Assembly: GCF_009857435.1 (NCBI RefSeq) | Contig: NZ_WWCK01000010.1 | Span: 1 to 64,000 of the forward strand | Direction of reading: 5' to 3' | Length of the DNA: 64,000 nt | Source: Duganella rivi | GTDB taxonomy: Bacteria; Pseudomonadota; Gammaproteobacteria; Burkholderiales; Burkholderiaceae_D | In this document: positions 8,077 to 17,644 of the stretch, piece after piece | Layout of the letters: the number at the start of each line of letters is the position of its first letter | Position numbering within the stretch: the stretch's first letter is position 1 | Notes under the pieces: model-generated | What the model was told of the DNA's origin: nothing | The model's input: the letters and a program-made list of their open reading frames with translations, nothing else | The model's database searches: none | Program-made: the position numbers and the translations under genes

Positions 8077-9564
8077 GTGAGTGCAGTCAGTTCAATGCGC
8101 CAGGCAATGGCACGCGGTCGTCAACGCAATATGCAGCCCCAAGTTGTGCAGCAACGAAGCCTGCGCGGTTTGGCGGTCGAGCCGTCGGCAGCCTTTTCCG
8201 ATCAACGTTCGCACGCGGCCTCGCAGCGTCAGCGGCAAAACACCGCCGACCACAGCCCGCAAAATGGTCGATTACAGGCGCTTCAGCGTATGGCGCAGGC
8301 CGGCGGCGCCAGCCAGACTATCCAGTGCGTCTTCACCTTCAGCAACTGGGTAGACTTCGACAGCAAGGCGACCGTCGTCAATCACACCATGACGGTCAAG
8401 GAGGTATTCGATAACATCAAGAATACCCGGGAGGGCAAGAAAATCCCGCCAGAAGATCTCATGGTCTACCTCAACGATTTTGACGGCAGTACTTTTGAGA
8501 GCCGGGAGAAATTGCTCAACCGTCTCAAGTCAGATACGTCGACCAATTTTACGGTATTAAAGCGGATTCAGTTCGTCAAGCAGGTTGCTAATCCTGGTGA
8601 TGCCGTGATCGACTCTTTCTTCACTGGCTTGCCGGGATGGGAGTTCAAATACAAGCTGGCATTAGCCCAGGTTACAGGACACGCACCTATGGTGGCGAAG
8701 ACCATCCAGCTGCTACAAGCCATACAGCCCTTGCTGGGTGCCGACATCACACCCGCTGGCGTGCAGGATATGCTGTCCAAGGCGTTTACAACGGTGTGGG
8801 AGCTGGCACCGGAGGAATATCTTACCGGTGATGCAACCGACGTGCTCAATGGCTTCATTACGACGCAACTTGGCGTCAATGGCGAGTTGGAGACATTGAT
8901 CAATGCCGCCGCAATCGGCGCCGAGCAGGGAGAGCAAATCTTCAGCGGCGCGAAGTATTCCGAGTCCACGTCCCTCGGAAGCAAGGTCGAAGAAGATGTC
9001 GACGTATCATTTATTGATTCAGATGGCGTCTTAAATTTGATCGAAGCAGGCTACAGCGTAAAAGCCGTCAGGAACAAACTCATGGGCCCTGGACTGAAGC
9101 CGGGTATGGCGCCAGATGGCCAGAAACAGCGCTATCAGCACCTTGCCGGCAGTAGCCAGCTTGAGCAGGCTCCGGTAGGAGGATTAACAGGGTCAATGGC
9201 GGCGAACCGCTCCATATCAGGCATTAAGCTCTACTACTCCGTCCCAGTGGAGAATTTTGATCGGGATATCTACACGCCCGACGGCCTGGAGACCATCTCC
9301 AACCTGATTAAAATTAACGCTGGGCTGATGCTCGGCACGAGGCGCATTTCTCCGCTCGAATTGCAAGCATTGAAAGTCAGCATTGAAGTGCGGTTAGGTC
9401 AGCTCAGGGATCGATTGCGGGAGCTGGAGACCAAGCTCGAACTCGAGAAAATGGCGGAGCGCGAGGAAACCTTCTCGGACAATGACGCCTGGGCTGACGA
9501 CGACGAATACCTGAGCCGCGCCGAAGCCGCAGAGCTGGCGCGGTTGCGTGCCTTGTTCAGCTGA
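8077..9564 (+). CDS. Candidate secreted cargo protein with eCIS-toxin-like N-terminus
   Basis: I do not recognise the main body of this 495-residue protein. Its first 90 residues are Gln/Arg-rich and contain FSDQRSHAASQRQRQ followed by ADHSPQNGRLQALQRMA. This resembles the 'F-x-DNRPEA-x-x-QRKLQ ... DNSPQ-x-x-QL-x-ALQ-x-MA' repeats I know from the N-termini of toxins carried by extracellular contractile injection systems and DUF4157-type proteins. The body (about 95-495) has no membrane segment and no HExxH or other catalytic motif I can name. It ends in an acidic, probably helical tail (EREETFSDNDAWADDDEY). I chose the GTG at 8077 because GAGG lies 5 bases upstream; an ATG at 8032 lacks a Shine-Dalgarno. 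The GC content is lower than that of the flanking tss genes. It converges on tssH. Confidence 0.6.
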   Translation: MSAVSSMRQAMARGRQRNMQPQVVQQRSLRGLAVEPSAAFSDQRSHAASQRQRQNTADHSPQNGRLQALQRMAQAGGASQTIQCVFTFSNWVDFDSKATVVNHTMTVKEVFDNIKNTREGKKIPPEDLMVYLNDFDGSTFESREKLLNRLKSDTSTNFTVLKRIQFVKQVANPGDAVIDSFFTGLPGWEFKYKLALAQVTGHAPMVAKTIQLLQAIQPLLGADITPAGVQDMLSKAFTTVWELAPEEYLTGDATDVLNGFITTQLGVNGELETLINAAAIGAEQGEQIFSGAKYSESTSLGSKVEEDVDVSFIDSDGVLNLIEAGYSVKAVRNKLMGPGLKPGMAPDGQKQRYQHLAGSSQLEQAPVGGLTGSMAANRSISGIKLYYSVPVENFDRDIYTPDGLETISNLIKINAGLMLGTRRISPLELQALKVSIEVRLGQLRDRLRELETKLELEKMAEREETFSDNDAWADDDEYLSRAEAAELARLRALFS

Positions 9565-9588
9565 CCCATCCGCGCCACGCTCACCGAC

Positions 9589-12219
9589 TTATTTCACAGT
9601 GTATTTGAATTGGCCCTGCTTGTTGGCGCTGACCTTGATCTTGCTGATCGCCGCACCTTCCGCCATGCGGGCCAATACCGATTCCGCGATTTCCGGCAGC
9701 AAGCTGCCATTCAGGATGTTGTCCACGTTGCGGGCGCCGGAGTCCACTTCCGTGCAGCGCGCCAGCACCGCTTCCACCAGCGCTTCGTCGTAGCTGAATT
9801 CCGCCTTGTGGTTGACGGCGATACGGCGCTCGATCTTGCCCAGTTTGAGCTTGATGATCTGCACCAGCACATCGTCAGGAATCGGATAGAACGGAATTAC
9901 TTTCAAGCGTCCCAGGAAGGCCGGCTTGAATTGCTTCATCAGCGCTGGGCGGATCAGCTGTTCCAGTTCCTCCACCGAGGGTAGTACTTCTTTATTCAAG
10001 CAAGCCTGCATCATCGTGCCCGAGGCGACGTTGGAGGTCAGGATGATGATGGTGTTCTTGAAGTCGATCTCGCGCCCTTCTGCATCATCCATTACGCCCT
10101 TGTCGAACACCTGGAAGAACAGTTCCATTACGTCCGGGTGCGCCTTTTCCACTTCATCTAGCAGCACCACGCTGTACGGATTGCGGCGCACGGCCTCGGT
10201 CAGCACGCCGCCCTCGCCGTAGCCCACGTAGCCGGGCGGCGAGCCTTTCAGGCCGGAGACGCTGTGGGCTTCCTGGTACTCGCTCATGTTGATGGTGATG
10301 AGTTTGCGCTCGCCGCCATACAGCGTATCGGCCAGCGCCAAGGCGGTTTCGGTCTTGCCGATACCGGACGGCCCGACGAACAGGAACACGCCTTTCGGCT
10401 TGTTGGGGTCATCCAGGTTGGCACGCGAAGTACGCACGCGCTGGGCCACCGCTTCGATAGCGTGCGGTTGGCCAAGCACGCGCTGTTCAAGGCTTTCCGC
10501 CAGGCGCAGCACGGTCTTGATCTCGTCCTTGACCATTTTTCCGAGCGGGATGCCGGTCCAGCCGGCGACAATTTCCGCCACCACGTGGCCGTCCACCTGC
10601 ACCGGCACCATGGGCGTTTCGCCTTGCAGCTCGCGCAGCTCGGCGACCATGGCCTGGATATCGCGGGCCTGCGTAGCCTCGCCTGCTGCGGCGCGGGCGG
10701 CGATGATGTCGGCCGTCAGCGCTTTCTCGCGCTCCCAACGCTCGGACAGCGCCTTGAGCTGCTCATCCGCCGCCGCGCGCGACTCGCGCAATTCCTGCAA
10801 GCGCACTGCCGGTGCGGCGCCGCCTTCGGATTGTTCCCGCTCCAAGGCAGCCGCCTCGGCGTCGATGCGTTCGATCTGGCGTGCCAGCGACTCAATGCGG
10901 GCCGGCGTCGCGTTCTGCCCCAGCGCCACCTTGGCGCAGGCGGTATCCAGCACGCTGATCGCCTTGTCCGGCAATTGGCGGCCCATAATGTAGCGATGCG
11001 ACAGCCGCACCGCTTCGGTGATGGCCTCGTCGTACACGCGCACGCCGAAGTGCTGTTCCATCAGCGGCGCCATGCCGCGCAACATGGCGCATGCCAGTTC
11101 CTCGCTCGGCTCCTCCACTTTCACCACCTGGAAGCGGCGCGCCAGGGCAGCGTCTTTCTCAAAATACTTTTTGTACTCGCCCCACGTGGTGGCGGCAATG
11201 GTGCGCAATTCACCGCGTGCCAAGGCCGGCTTGAGCAGGTTGGCCGCGTCGTTCTGGCCGGCCTGGCCGCCGGCGCCGATCATGGTGTGCGCCTCGTCGA
11301 TGAACAGAATAATCGCGTGCGGGCTTTTCTTCACTTCGTCGATGACGTTTTTCAGGCGGTTCTCAAACTCGCCCTTGACGCTGGCGCCGGCCTGTAACAG
11401 CCCCATATCCAGCGTGTGGATCTCCACGCCTTTCAGCACATCCGGCACGTCGTTCTGCGCAATGCGCAGCGCCAGCCCTTCCACCACGGCGGTCTTGCCG
11501 ACGCCGGCCTCGCCGGTCAGGATGGGATTATTCTGGCGGCGGCGCATCAGGATATCGATGGCCTGGCGGATTTCCAGGTCGCGCCCAATCACCGGATCGA
11601 CCTTGCCGTCGCGCGCGCGCTGGGTCAGGTTGGTGGTGAACTGATCCAGCGCAGGTGTCTTGCTGGCGGCGCGCGCTTGCAGTTCGCCGACAGGATCAAC
11701 GCCTTGCTCGAGCGCGGCGGCACGCGCCACCGGCGTCTCATCCGAGCCGGCGGTGATTTTCTCCAAGTTATGCTTGATCTGCTCAAGATCGAAACGGGCA
11801 AACAGCTTGGAGCTGCGCGCCGCCAGCTGCGACAACTCGGTATCGGTCAGCAGCGCTTGCAGCAGGTGGCCGCTGCGGATCTGCGCCTGGGCGTCGTCCT
11901 GCAAATCCAGCGAAGCTATCAGCCAGGCGTTTTCAAACAGCTTGGGCAAGCGCGCCGAGAACACCGGCGTGCGCGTATTGCCGTTCTTGAAGCGCCCTAC
12001 TTCGGCGCGCAGGTCGGCCTCCAGCTGGGTGATGCTGATATCGCACTGGCGCGCGATCAGCGCCACGTCGCTCTTGGGTTGCTCCAGCAGCGCCAGGAAC
12101 AGGTGTTCGAGATCGACCTCGTACTGGCCCAGCGACACACACAGGCTGGCGGCGCGCGTGGCGGCGGCGCGGCTGGTGTCGTTCAATTTGCCGATCAGCG
12201 TTTTCAGATTGATGCTCAT
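9589..12219 (-). CDS. tssH: T6SS sheath-disassembly ATPase TssH (ClpV)
   Basis: This 876-residue AAA+ ATPase recycles contracted TssB/TssC sheaths. It has a Clp N-terminal domain (about 1-160), a first AAA module with Walker A GEAGVGKT (236-243), a short coiled M-domain around residues 430-510, and a second AAA module with GPSGIGKT (616-623). A ClpB-like C-terminal domain completes it. The start at 12219 is preceded by the ribosome site AAAGGAT and matches the ClpV N-terminus MSINLKTLIGKLN; longer readings run into tssG. It is the last gene of the minus-strand operon and lies 13 bp behind tssG. Confidence 0.96.
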   Translation of the reverse strand: MSINLKTLIGKLNDTSRAAATRAASLCVSLGQYEVDLEHLFLALLEQPKSDVALIARQCDISITQLEADLRAEVGRFKNGNTRTPVFSARLPKLFENAWLIASLDLQDDAQAQIRSGHLLQALLTDTELSQLAARSSKLFARFDLEQIKHNLEKITAGSDETPVARAAALEQGVDPVGELQARAASKTPALDQFTTNLTQRARDGKVDPVIGRDLEIRQAIDILMRRRQNNPILTGEAGVGKTAVVEGLALRIAQNDVPDVLKGVEIHTLDMGLLQAGASVKGEFENRLKNVIDEVKKSPHAIILFIDEAHTMIGAGGQAGQNDAANLLKPALARGELRTIAATTWGEYKKYFEKDAALARRFQVVKVEEPSEELACAMLRGMAPLMEQHFGVRVYDEAITEAVRLSHRYIMGRQLPDKAISVLDTACAKVALGQNATPARIESLARQIERIDAEAAALEREQSEGGAAPAVRLQELRESRAAADEQLKALSERWEREKALTADIIAARAAAGEATQARDIQAMVAELRELQGETPMVPVQVDGHVVAEIVAGWTGIPLGKMVKDEIKTVLRLAESLEQRVLGQPHAIEAVAQRVRTSRANLDDPNKPKGVFLFVGPSGIGKTETALALADTLYGGERKLITINMSEYQEAHSVSGLKGSPPGYVGYGEGGVLTEAVRRNPYSVVLLDEVEKAHPDVMELFFQVFDKGVMDDAEGREIDFKNTIIILTSNVASGTMMQACLNKEVLPSVEELEQLIRPALMKQFKPAFLGRLKVIPFYPIPDDVLVQIIKLKLGKIERRIAVNHKAEFSYDEALVEAVLARCTEVDSGARNVDNILNGSLLPEIAESVLARMAEGAAISKIKVSANKQGQFKYTVK

Positions 12220-12232
12220 GTTGTTATCCTTT

Positions 12233-13315
12233 TTATGATGTGTGTATCTCATAGCGGACGTCGCTGCGATCCTGCCGCTGCGCCTCGGTGACCAGGAAAC
12301 TGTCCCAGCCCAGGCGCCCGCCGCAGCAGTCTTGATCCAGCCGCGCGCCTTGCACGTCTTCGGCGCGCAGCACCAGCTGCACCTCATATTCCAGCGACAC
12401 GCCGGTGAACATGGTCAACATGCTCTCCAGCGCGCGCGCCGCCTTGCCGCCGGGCAGGAAGGATTCGTAGCCTTCCCGATCCAGCGGTCCTATCACCAGC
12501 CGCATACGCAAGTCGCGCTGCCAGACGCGCGCGCCGGCCATGGCGCCGCCGCCCAGCACCGCGTTGGCCATGCCCAGCATGGTCTGCTGGCCATCCGGCA
12601 CGTCGTACCAGGCGCCGATAAACTGCTCGGCGCGCACCGGCTGGCAGAAATATTCCGATAGCACGCGCGCGATCTGCACCGCCGATGCCGGCCGCTGTCC
12701 CATGGCGGTGGCAAAGTACGCCACCGATTCATCAAGCACGCCATCGCCGCCGTCCGACAGGCGCCGCCGCAGCGACGGGTTGTGCATGCCGGCCAGCGAT
12801 AGCAGCAGCGGCAGGAATTCATCGCGGCCGTGCAGCTGGTACTTCAACTCCAGCCGGTACTTGCGCCACGCTTCGTAGAACAGCGCCAGCGCGCGGTTGG
12901 AAAAGGTATCGAGGAAGGCGCGCGGCCCCTCGTCTTTCTGGTACAGCGTGTGGGCGGCAATACGTTCGGTGTAATGCGCCGGCAGCGTGCCGCTGCTGCC
13001 CAGAAAACCCATGAAGGCCGGCGTGATGCGGATGTAGCGTAGCTGCGCCGTCGTCAGCGCCTCGCCGAGGCTGCGCACGTCGGTCGCCATGCCGCGCGGC
13101 TCCGGCTGCAGCGTTTCCAGCTGGCTGGCCGGGAAGCTAAGCGAGGTCGAATTCTGGAAGCGCAGGAAGTTGGCTACCGCGCCCTCGCCCGGCACGCCAT
13201 GCCGCTTGAGCCACAGCTCCAGCATGCGCACGGCCTGGAAGTATTCGAACTTGTGCGGCTGGGCGAACAGGCGCTCGATTACAGCAGGCTCAAATCGCCG
13301 CTTCGTGGCAAGCAT
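12233..13315 (-). CDS. tssG: T6SS baseplate protein TssG
   Basis: TssG (ImpH/VasB family, 360 residues) is a wedge component of the T6SS baseplate and binds TssF. The N-terminal pattern FEYFQAVRMLELW (about residues 23-35) and the later segment PAHYTERIA are family features. Its start lies inside the end of tssF, a 37-bp overlap in another frame, which suggests translational coupling of the two wedge proteins. Confidence 0.94.
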   Translation of the reverse strand: MLATKRRFEPAVIERLFAQPHKFEYFQAVRMLELWLKRHGVPGEGAVANFLRFQNSTSLSFPASQLETLQPEPRGMATDVRSLGEALTTAQLRYIRITPAFMGFLGSSGTLPAHYTERIAAHTLYQKDEGPRAFLDTFSNRALALFYEAWRKYRLELKYQLHGRDEFLPLLLSLAGMHNPSLRRRLSDGGDGVLDESVAYFATAMGQRPASAVQIARVLSEYFCQPVRAEQFIGAWYDVPDGQQTMLGMANAVLGGGAMAGARVWQRDLRMRLVIGPLDREGYESFLPGGKAARALESMLTMFTGVSLEYEVQLVLRAEDVQGARLDQDCCGGRLGWDSFLVTEAQRQDRSDVRYEIHTS

Positions 13316-15123
13316 CGCAGCAGTTCCTCCCCGTTTTTATGCGACTTGATGACCAGCTGCGTGAAGCTGTTGGCATGCACGTACAGGCCGAGGAAGCGCT
13401 CGACGATCTGCGCAAACGCGTGGATGCCGCTGCCGACAAAGGCTTCTTCCTCCACCGTCAGCGTCACCTCGACGCCGCGCACCAGGCAGGCAAAGGGATT
13501 CCCCGGCAGCCAGGTATTAGCAGCCTTGTGCGACACGGCGACAATGCCGCCGATCTGCCGCTGCGACGCCGGTGAACGCGGCAGGTCGTACAGCGTGAGC
13601 ATCTCGCGGAAGGCATCAACGCCGCCGCCGGTCAGCGACAGGTGGTTCAGCGACAGGTGTGAAATCAGGCGCCAGTGCGCCCCGCGTCCGCGCGCAAACC
13701 GGTACGACGGCGTCGGCTTGCGCAGGAAGCTGATGGCGCGCACGCTCGATCCGCCTTCCAGGAACAGGTCGCCGCCGCGCATGCCGTAGCTCAGCGATGC
13801 CGGCAGGTCGCGGTTGGTGCAGCTCAGCTCCAGGCTCAGGGTGTCGGTTTCTACCTCGGCCGGGTCGAAGTCGATATCGACGATGGAAATCTGCGTTTCA
13901 TAGCCGGGACTTTTCTCGGCGATGTCCTCGTCGCGCCGCGCCACCCAGTAGTGGCCATGCTTTTCCGGCGTCTGGCCGTGGCGCAGCGAGTAGAAAGGGC
14001 GGAACTCCTGCACCGATTCGCCCTGCGGCGTCTGCCGCACCAGCTTGACCGACTCGATCGCCTGCACTGCGTAGGCAAACGCCCGCCGCGCATCGGCCAG
14101 CACCGGGTAGCTGGCGGCGGCGTGCGTCAGCCGTATCGGTTCGCCGCGCTGGCGGAACAGGTTGACCACCGGCGTGCAGCCCAGCAGCACGTTATTGGTG
14201 CTGAGCGTGGCCAGCATGCGCGCCAGGTCGGAATCGGTGCGCATGCCGGACAGCGCCAGGTGCAGCGTGACCGACTTGCAGCCCACCGGCAGCGCAGCGC
14301 CTATGGCCTGCAGGTCGAGGTCGAAGAAGTTGAATTTTTCAGGGAAGCAGAAATACTCGGTCAGCAGGCGGTAGGCGGTGTGCGAGCGCGCAGAAAAATC
14401 GATCAGCGCTTCATCCTCGCCAAAGCCCACCGGCGATACCGGTATCTTGTGCAGCTGGATCCAGCGGCCATTGCCGTCCGCTTCGACGTAGGCCGCCAGC
14501 GCGCGCGTGAACAGCGCATCGCGCAGCGCGGCGCAGAACGACGGTTCGCCGTCAATGAACACGCGCAGCTTGCCCAGGCCAAGCTGCGCCAGCGCTATCT
14601 GTTCCGCCGTGCAGGACAAGGTCAGGCTGATGCTGGACGTGGCTTGCGGCGGCGGGCGCACCGCTTCCGGTGCGGCAATGATGGGCGCGAAGCTGGCGCC
14701 GTCCAGCGCCAGCGGCGCCACCGTCACCGGGTAGGCGGTGCGAAAGGTGCAGGTGGCGCCGCGTACCGGACGCGTGGCCAGTTGCGTGCCGCGCGCGATT
14801 TCGCTGGCGGTGGTCAGCTGCGCGGCGGCGCCGCTGAAGTCCATGCGCGCAATCGAGCACGATGGAAAAGGCCGCAGGTAGTGCGGGTACAGCACTTCAA
14901 ACAGCGCCTCGGTAAATTCCGGGTAATCGTCGTCGAGCCTCTTGGCGATGCGTGAATTGAGCAGCGCGAAGGACTCGATCATGCGTTCGATGTGCGGGTC
15001 TTCGCACACCTCGCCGCCGATCAGCAAGCGGCCGGCGATTTTAGGGTAGCGTTCCGAGAACTCGCGCGAATAGCGGCGCAGGAATCCCAGTTCACGCTCG
15101 TAATACGGCAGTAGTTGTTCCAA
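13279..15123 (-). CDS. tssF: T6SS baseplate protein TssF
   Basis: TssF (ImpG/VasA family, 614 residues) is the larger baseplate wedge subunit. The start MEQLLPYYERELGFLRR is the family hallmark, and the FAERYPKIAGRL-type segment (here FSERYPKIAGRL, 23-34) follows. The length is normal. It lies 4 bp behind tssE and overlaps tssG by 37 bp. Confidence 0.96.
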   Translation of the reverse strand: MEQLLPYYERELGFLRRYSREFSERYPKIAGRLLIGGEVCEDPHIERMIESFALLNSRIAKRLDDDYPEFTEALFEVLYPHYLRPFPSCSIARMDFSGAAAQLTTASEIARGTQLATRPVRGATCTFRTAYPVTVAPLALDGASFAPIIAAPEAVRPPPQATSSISLTLSCTAEQIALAQLGLGKLRVFIDGEPSFCAALRDALFTRALAAYVEADGNGRWIQLHKIPVSPVGFGEDEALIDFSARSHTAYRLLTEYFCFPEKFNFFDLDLQAIGAALPVGCKSVTLHLALSGMRTDSDLARMLATLSTNNVLLGCTPVVNLFRQRGEPIRLTHAAASYPVLADARRAFAYAVQAIESVKLVRQTPQGESVQEFRPFYSLRHGQTPEKHGHYWVARRDEDIAEKSPGYETQISIVDIDFDPAEVETDTLSLELSCTNRDLPASLSYGMRGGDLFLEGGSSVRAISFLRKPTPSYRFARGRGAHWRLISHLSLNHLSLTGGGVDAFREMLTLYDLPRSPASQRQIGGIVAVSHKAANTWLPGNPFACLVRGVEVTLTVEEEAFVGSGIHAFAQIVERFLGLYVHANSFTQLVIKSHKNGEELLRCLPRSGDLSLL

Positions 15124-15127
15124 TTTC

Positions 15128-15631
15128 TCAAACTCCCAGCGGCGCCGGGGTCAGGCGGCGCGCCTTGCTGATGGTGTAATGCAGGCTTGAGGGCTGCAGG
15201 ACTGCGTCAAAATTGACAGGTTCATGGGCGCTGTTAACCACCAGCAGCGCCGTAATCGCGAAATTCAAACGGTTGACGGCGTCCCGCTGCAGCTCCAGCG
15301 ACGCCTGCACGTTGCGCAGGCGCGGCTCGTGGCGGGCGATAGCCTTTTCCAGACTGCGGCAGATGAAAGCACGATCGTCTGTGCTCGACAGCGACAGGCC
15401 GGCAAAGTCATTCAGGCCATAGGTCGCGATCGACCGGCCGCATTCCGGGAAGCGTTTCAGGAGATCCTCCGGGATCACGGCCCGCGTATTGAGCAACGCT
15501 TCGAGGTCGCGCGCCACCGAATCCTTCAAGTCCTCGATGGACAGGCGCAACACCGCGCCGCTATTGCCGTTGCTGCCGTTGGGTGACCCGTCCATCAGGC
15601 GGTCGAACAAGCCCGGAGTAAATCCCTTCAT
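15128..15631 (-). CDS. tssE: T6SS baseplate protein TssE (gp25-like)
   Basis: TssE (167 residues) is the phage gp25-like wedge protein that starts sheath polymerisation. The N-terminus GFTPGLFDRLMD and a gp25 core with ARDLEALLNTRA (about 40-51) followed by YGLNDFAGLSL are typical. The Asn/Gly stretch at residues 16-24 (SPNGSNGNSG) is a loose linker. It sits between hcp and tssF with gaps of 6 and 4 bp. Confidence 0.94.
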   Translation of the reverse strand: MKGFTPGLFDRLMDGSPNGSNGNSGAVLRLSIEDLKDSVARDLEALLNTRAVIPEDLLKRFPECGRSIATYGLNDFAGLSLSSTDDRAFICRSLEKAIARHEPRLRNVQASLELQRDAVNRLNFAITALLVVNSAHEPVNFDAVLQPSSLHYTISKARRLTPAPLGV

Positions 15632-15637
15632 TGCAAG

Positions 15638-16129
15638 TTAAGCCGTCTTGTTAGCCGACAGATCCCAGCCGCCGGAGGTATTGCCGCCCGAACCGCCGCC
15701 CACTTTTTGCTGGGTGTACTTCCACTTGACCTTGGAGTATTTCAGGGACACGTCTTCGGTCAGGATGTTGCCTGGTTCAACCGCTGGCGCCACGCTGGAG
15801 ATCAGCACGTTTTCCAGTTCGATTTCGAAGTACTTGACGCGGTCGCCCTGGCCGTCGGCGCGCAGGAATTCCAGCTTGGCCTTAGGCAGGGTTTTGCCCG
15901 ACGAGCAGTTTTGCAGCAGCAGCGGCGTGGCCAGGTCGGCCAGCTTGCTCACCACGATATCTTTGTGCTCGGTGCGTTCAGCGGTGTGACCGCCGCCGGT
16001 CGACGCGGTGGCCGATTTCGGTTGCAGCACTTCCCAATTGACCGATTTCACTTCGATCCAGTCTTTGTGGGTGGTGTCTGCCGACTCGCCTTTAATGCCG
16101 TCGATTTGCAGGTAGACGTCGATTGCCAT
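15638..16129 (-). CDS. hcp: T6SS tube protein Hcp (TssD)
   Basis: Hcp (163 residues) forms the hexameric rings stacked into the injected T6SS tube. The opening AIDVYLQIDGIKGES and the segment HKDWIEVKSVNWEV are standard for the family, and the length is normal. It lies directly downstream of tssC in the sheath operon, so tube and sheath are made together. No effector domain is fused to it. A Gly-rich stretch (GGGSGGNTSGG) occurs near the C-terminus. Confidence 0.96.
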   Translation of the reverse strand: MAIDVYLQIDGIKGESADTTHKDWIEVKSVNWEVLQPKSATASTGGGHTAERTEHKDIVVSKLADLATPLLLQNCSSGKTLPKAKLEFLRADGQGDRVKYFEIELENVLISSVAPAVEPGNILTEDVSLKYSKVKWKYTQQKVGGGSGGNTSGGWDLSANKTA

Positions 16130-16160
16130 TGGTATTCCTTTCAGTGATTAAAAATAAAAC

Positions 16161-17642
16161 TCAGGTTTTGGTCGATGCTGGGAGCTCCGCGACCAATCGG
16201 AGGGAAACGGACAGTTCGTCGAGCTGGAAGTGCGGACGCAGGAAGGACACCGCGCGGTACACACCGGGACGACCCGGCACTTCCGACACCTGCACCGACG
16301 CCTCGCGCAGCGGGAACTGCGCCTTCTGCTCCTGGCTGGCGTTGTCGTCCAGCAGCACGTACTGGGTCAGCCAGCGGTTCAGGAAATCTTCCACGTTGGA
16401 AGCGGCGGCAAAGCTGCCGATCTTGTCGCGCATCATGGCCTTCATGTAGTGAGCGATGCGCGACACCGCGAAGATGTACTGCAACTGGGCCGACAGCACG
16501 GCGTTGGCGTTGGCGGCGTCGTTGGCATATTTCTTGGCCTTCTGCGCCGACTGCGCGCCGAAGAAGGCGGCGTAGTCGGTGTTCTTGCAGTGAACCAGCG
16601 AGATGAAACCGAGGTCGCTCAGTTCTTTCTCGCGGCGGTCGGTGATGGCGATCTCGGTCGGGCACTTGAGCGCCACTTCGCCCTCGTCGGTCTTGAAGGT
16701 GTGGGTCGGCAGGTCTTCCACCAGGCCGCCGCCCTCGACGCCGCGGATCGCCGCGCACCAGCCGTAGTCCTCGAAGGCCGCAGTCAGCTTGGTGCCGAAG
16801 GCGTAGGCGGCGTTACACCACAGGTATTTCTGGTGGTCGGTGCCGTCGACGTCTTCCACGAAGTTGAAGCCTTCGACGGTGGCGCCATCGGCCGGGTTGA
16901 ACGGCAGACGGCCGAGGAAGCGCGGCAGGGTCAGGCCGACATAGCGCGCATCCTCGGACTCGCGGAACGACTTCCACTTGGCGTATTCCACCGTGTCGAA
17001 CACTTTCGACAGGTCGCGCGGCTTGCCCAGTTCACTGTAGCTTTCCAGCCCGAACAGCTCCGGCGAGGCGGCCGAGATGAACGGCGCATGCGCGGCAGCT
17101 GCCACGTGCGACATCTGCTCGATGAAGTACATGTCTTCAGGCTGGCGGGTGATTTCGAAGTCGCCAATCAGGGCGCCGAACGGCGCACCGCCGAAGGTGC
17201 CGAATTCTTCTTCGTAGACCTTGCGGAACATGGTGCTCTGGTCGAATTCCAGCGCCGACTGGAAGTCCTTCACCAATTCCTTCTTGGTGGCGTTGAGCAT
17301 CTTGATCTTCAGGTTCTGGCCGGTGGCGCTGTGCTTGACCAGGTAGTGCAGGCCCGTCCAGCTGCTTTCCAGCTTCTGGAATTCCGGCGCGTGCAGCACG
17401 GCCGACAACTGGGCCGAGATCAGGCGATCGAGTTCCGCCACGCGGGCGTCGATGGTGGCAGCCAGATTGTCGGATACCACCACCGTGCCTTCCATCACCT
17501 GGCTCACCAGCTCGGTGATCAGATCCTTGGCGCGGGCATGCTCGGTGCTCGACTTGGCGACCTTGCTTTGTTCGACGATCTGATCCAGCAGGGCCACTTC
17601 AGTGGCAGCAGGTGCGCCACCGGGAGTCAGTTGTGCGGACAT
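16161..17642 (-). CDS. tssC: T6SS contractile sheath large subunit TssC
   Basis: TssC (493 residues, VipB family) forms the contractile sheath with TssB. The core pattern LESSWTGLHYLV (about 92-103) and the FGALIGDFEI region (about 156-165) are characteristic. The N-terminus ahead of residue 30 is variable, as usual. It starts 2 bp after the tssB stop, so the two sheath genes are tightly coupled. Confidence 0.97.
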   Translation of the reverse strand: MSAQLTPGGAPAATEVALLDQIVEQSKVAKSSTEHARAKDLITELVSQVMEGTVVVSDNLAATIDARVAELDRLISAQLSAVLHAPEFQKLESSWTGLHYLVKHSATGQNLKIKMLNATKKELVKDFQSALEFDQSTMFRKVYEEEFGTFGGAPFGALIGDFEITRQPEDMYFIEQMSHVAAAAHAPFISAASPELFGLESYSELGKPRDLSKVFDTVEYAKWKSFRESEDARYVGLTLPRFLGRLPFNPADGATVEGFNFVEDVDGTDHQKYLWCNAAYAFGTKLTAAFEDYGWCAAIRGVEGGGLVEDLPTHTFKTDEGEVALKCPTEIAITDRREKELSDLGFISLVHCKNTDYAAFFGAQSAQKAKKYANDAANANAVLSAQLQYIFAVSRIAHYMKAMMRDKIGSFAAASNVEDFLNRWLTQYVLLDDNASQEQKAQFPLREASVQVSEVPGRPGVYRAVSFLRPHFQLDELSVSLRLVAELPASTKT

Positions 17643-17644
17643 GA

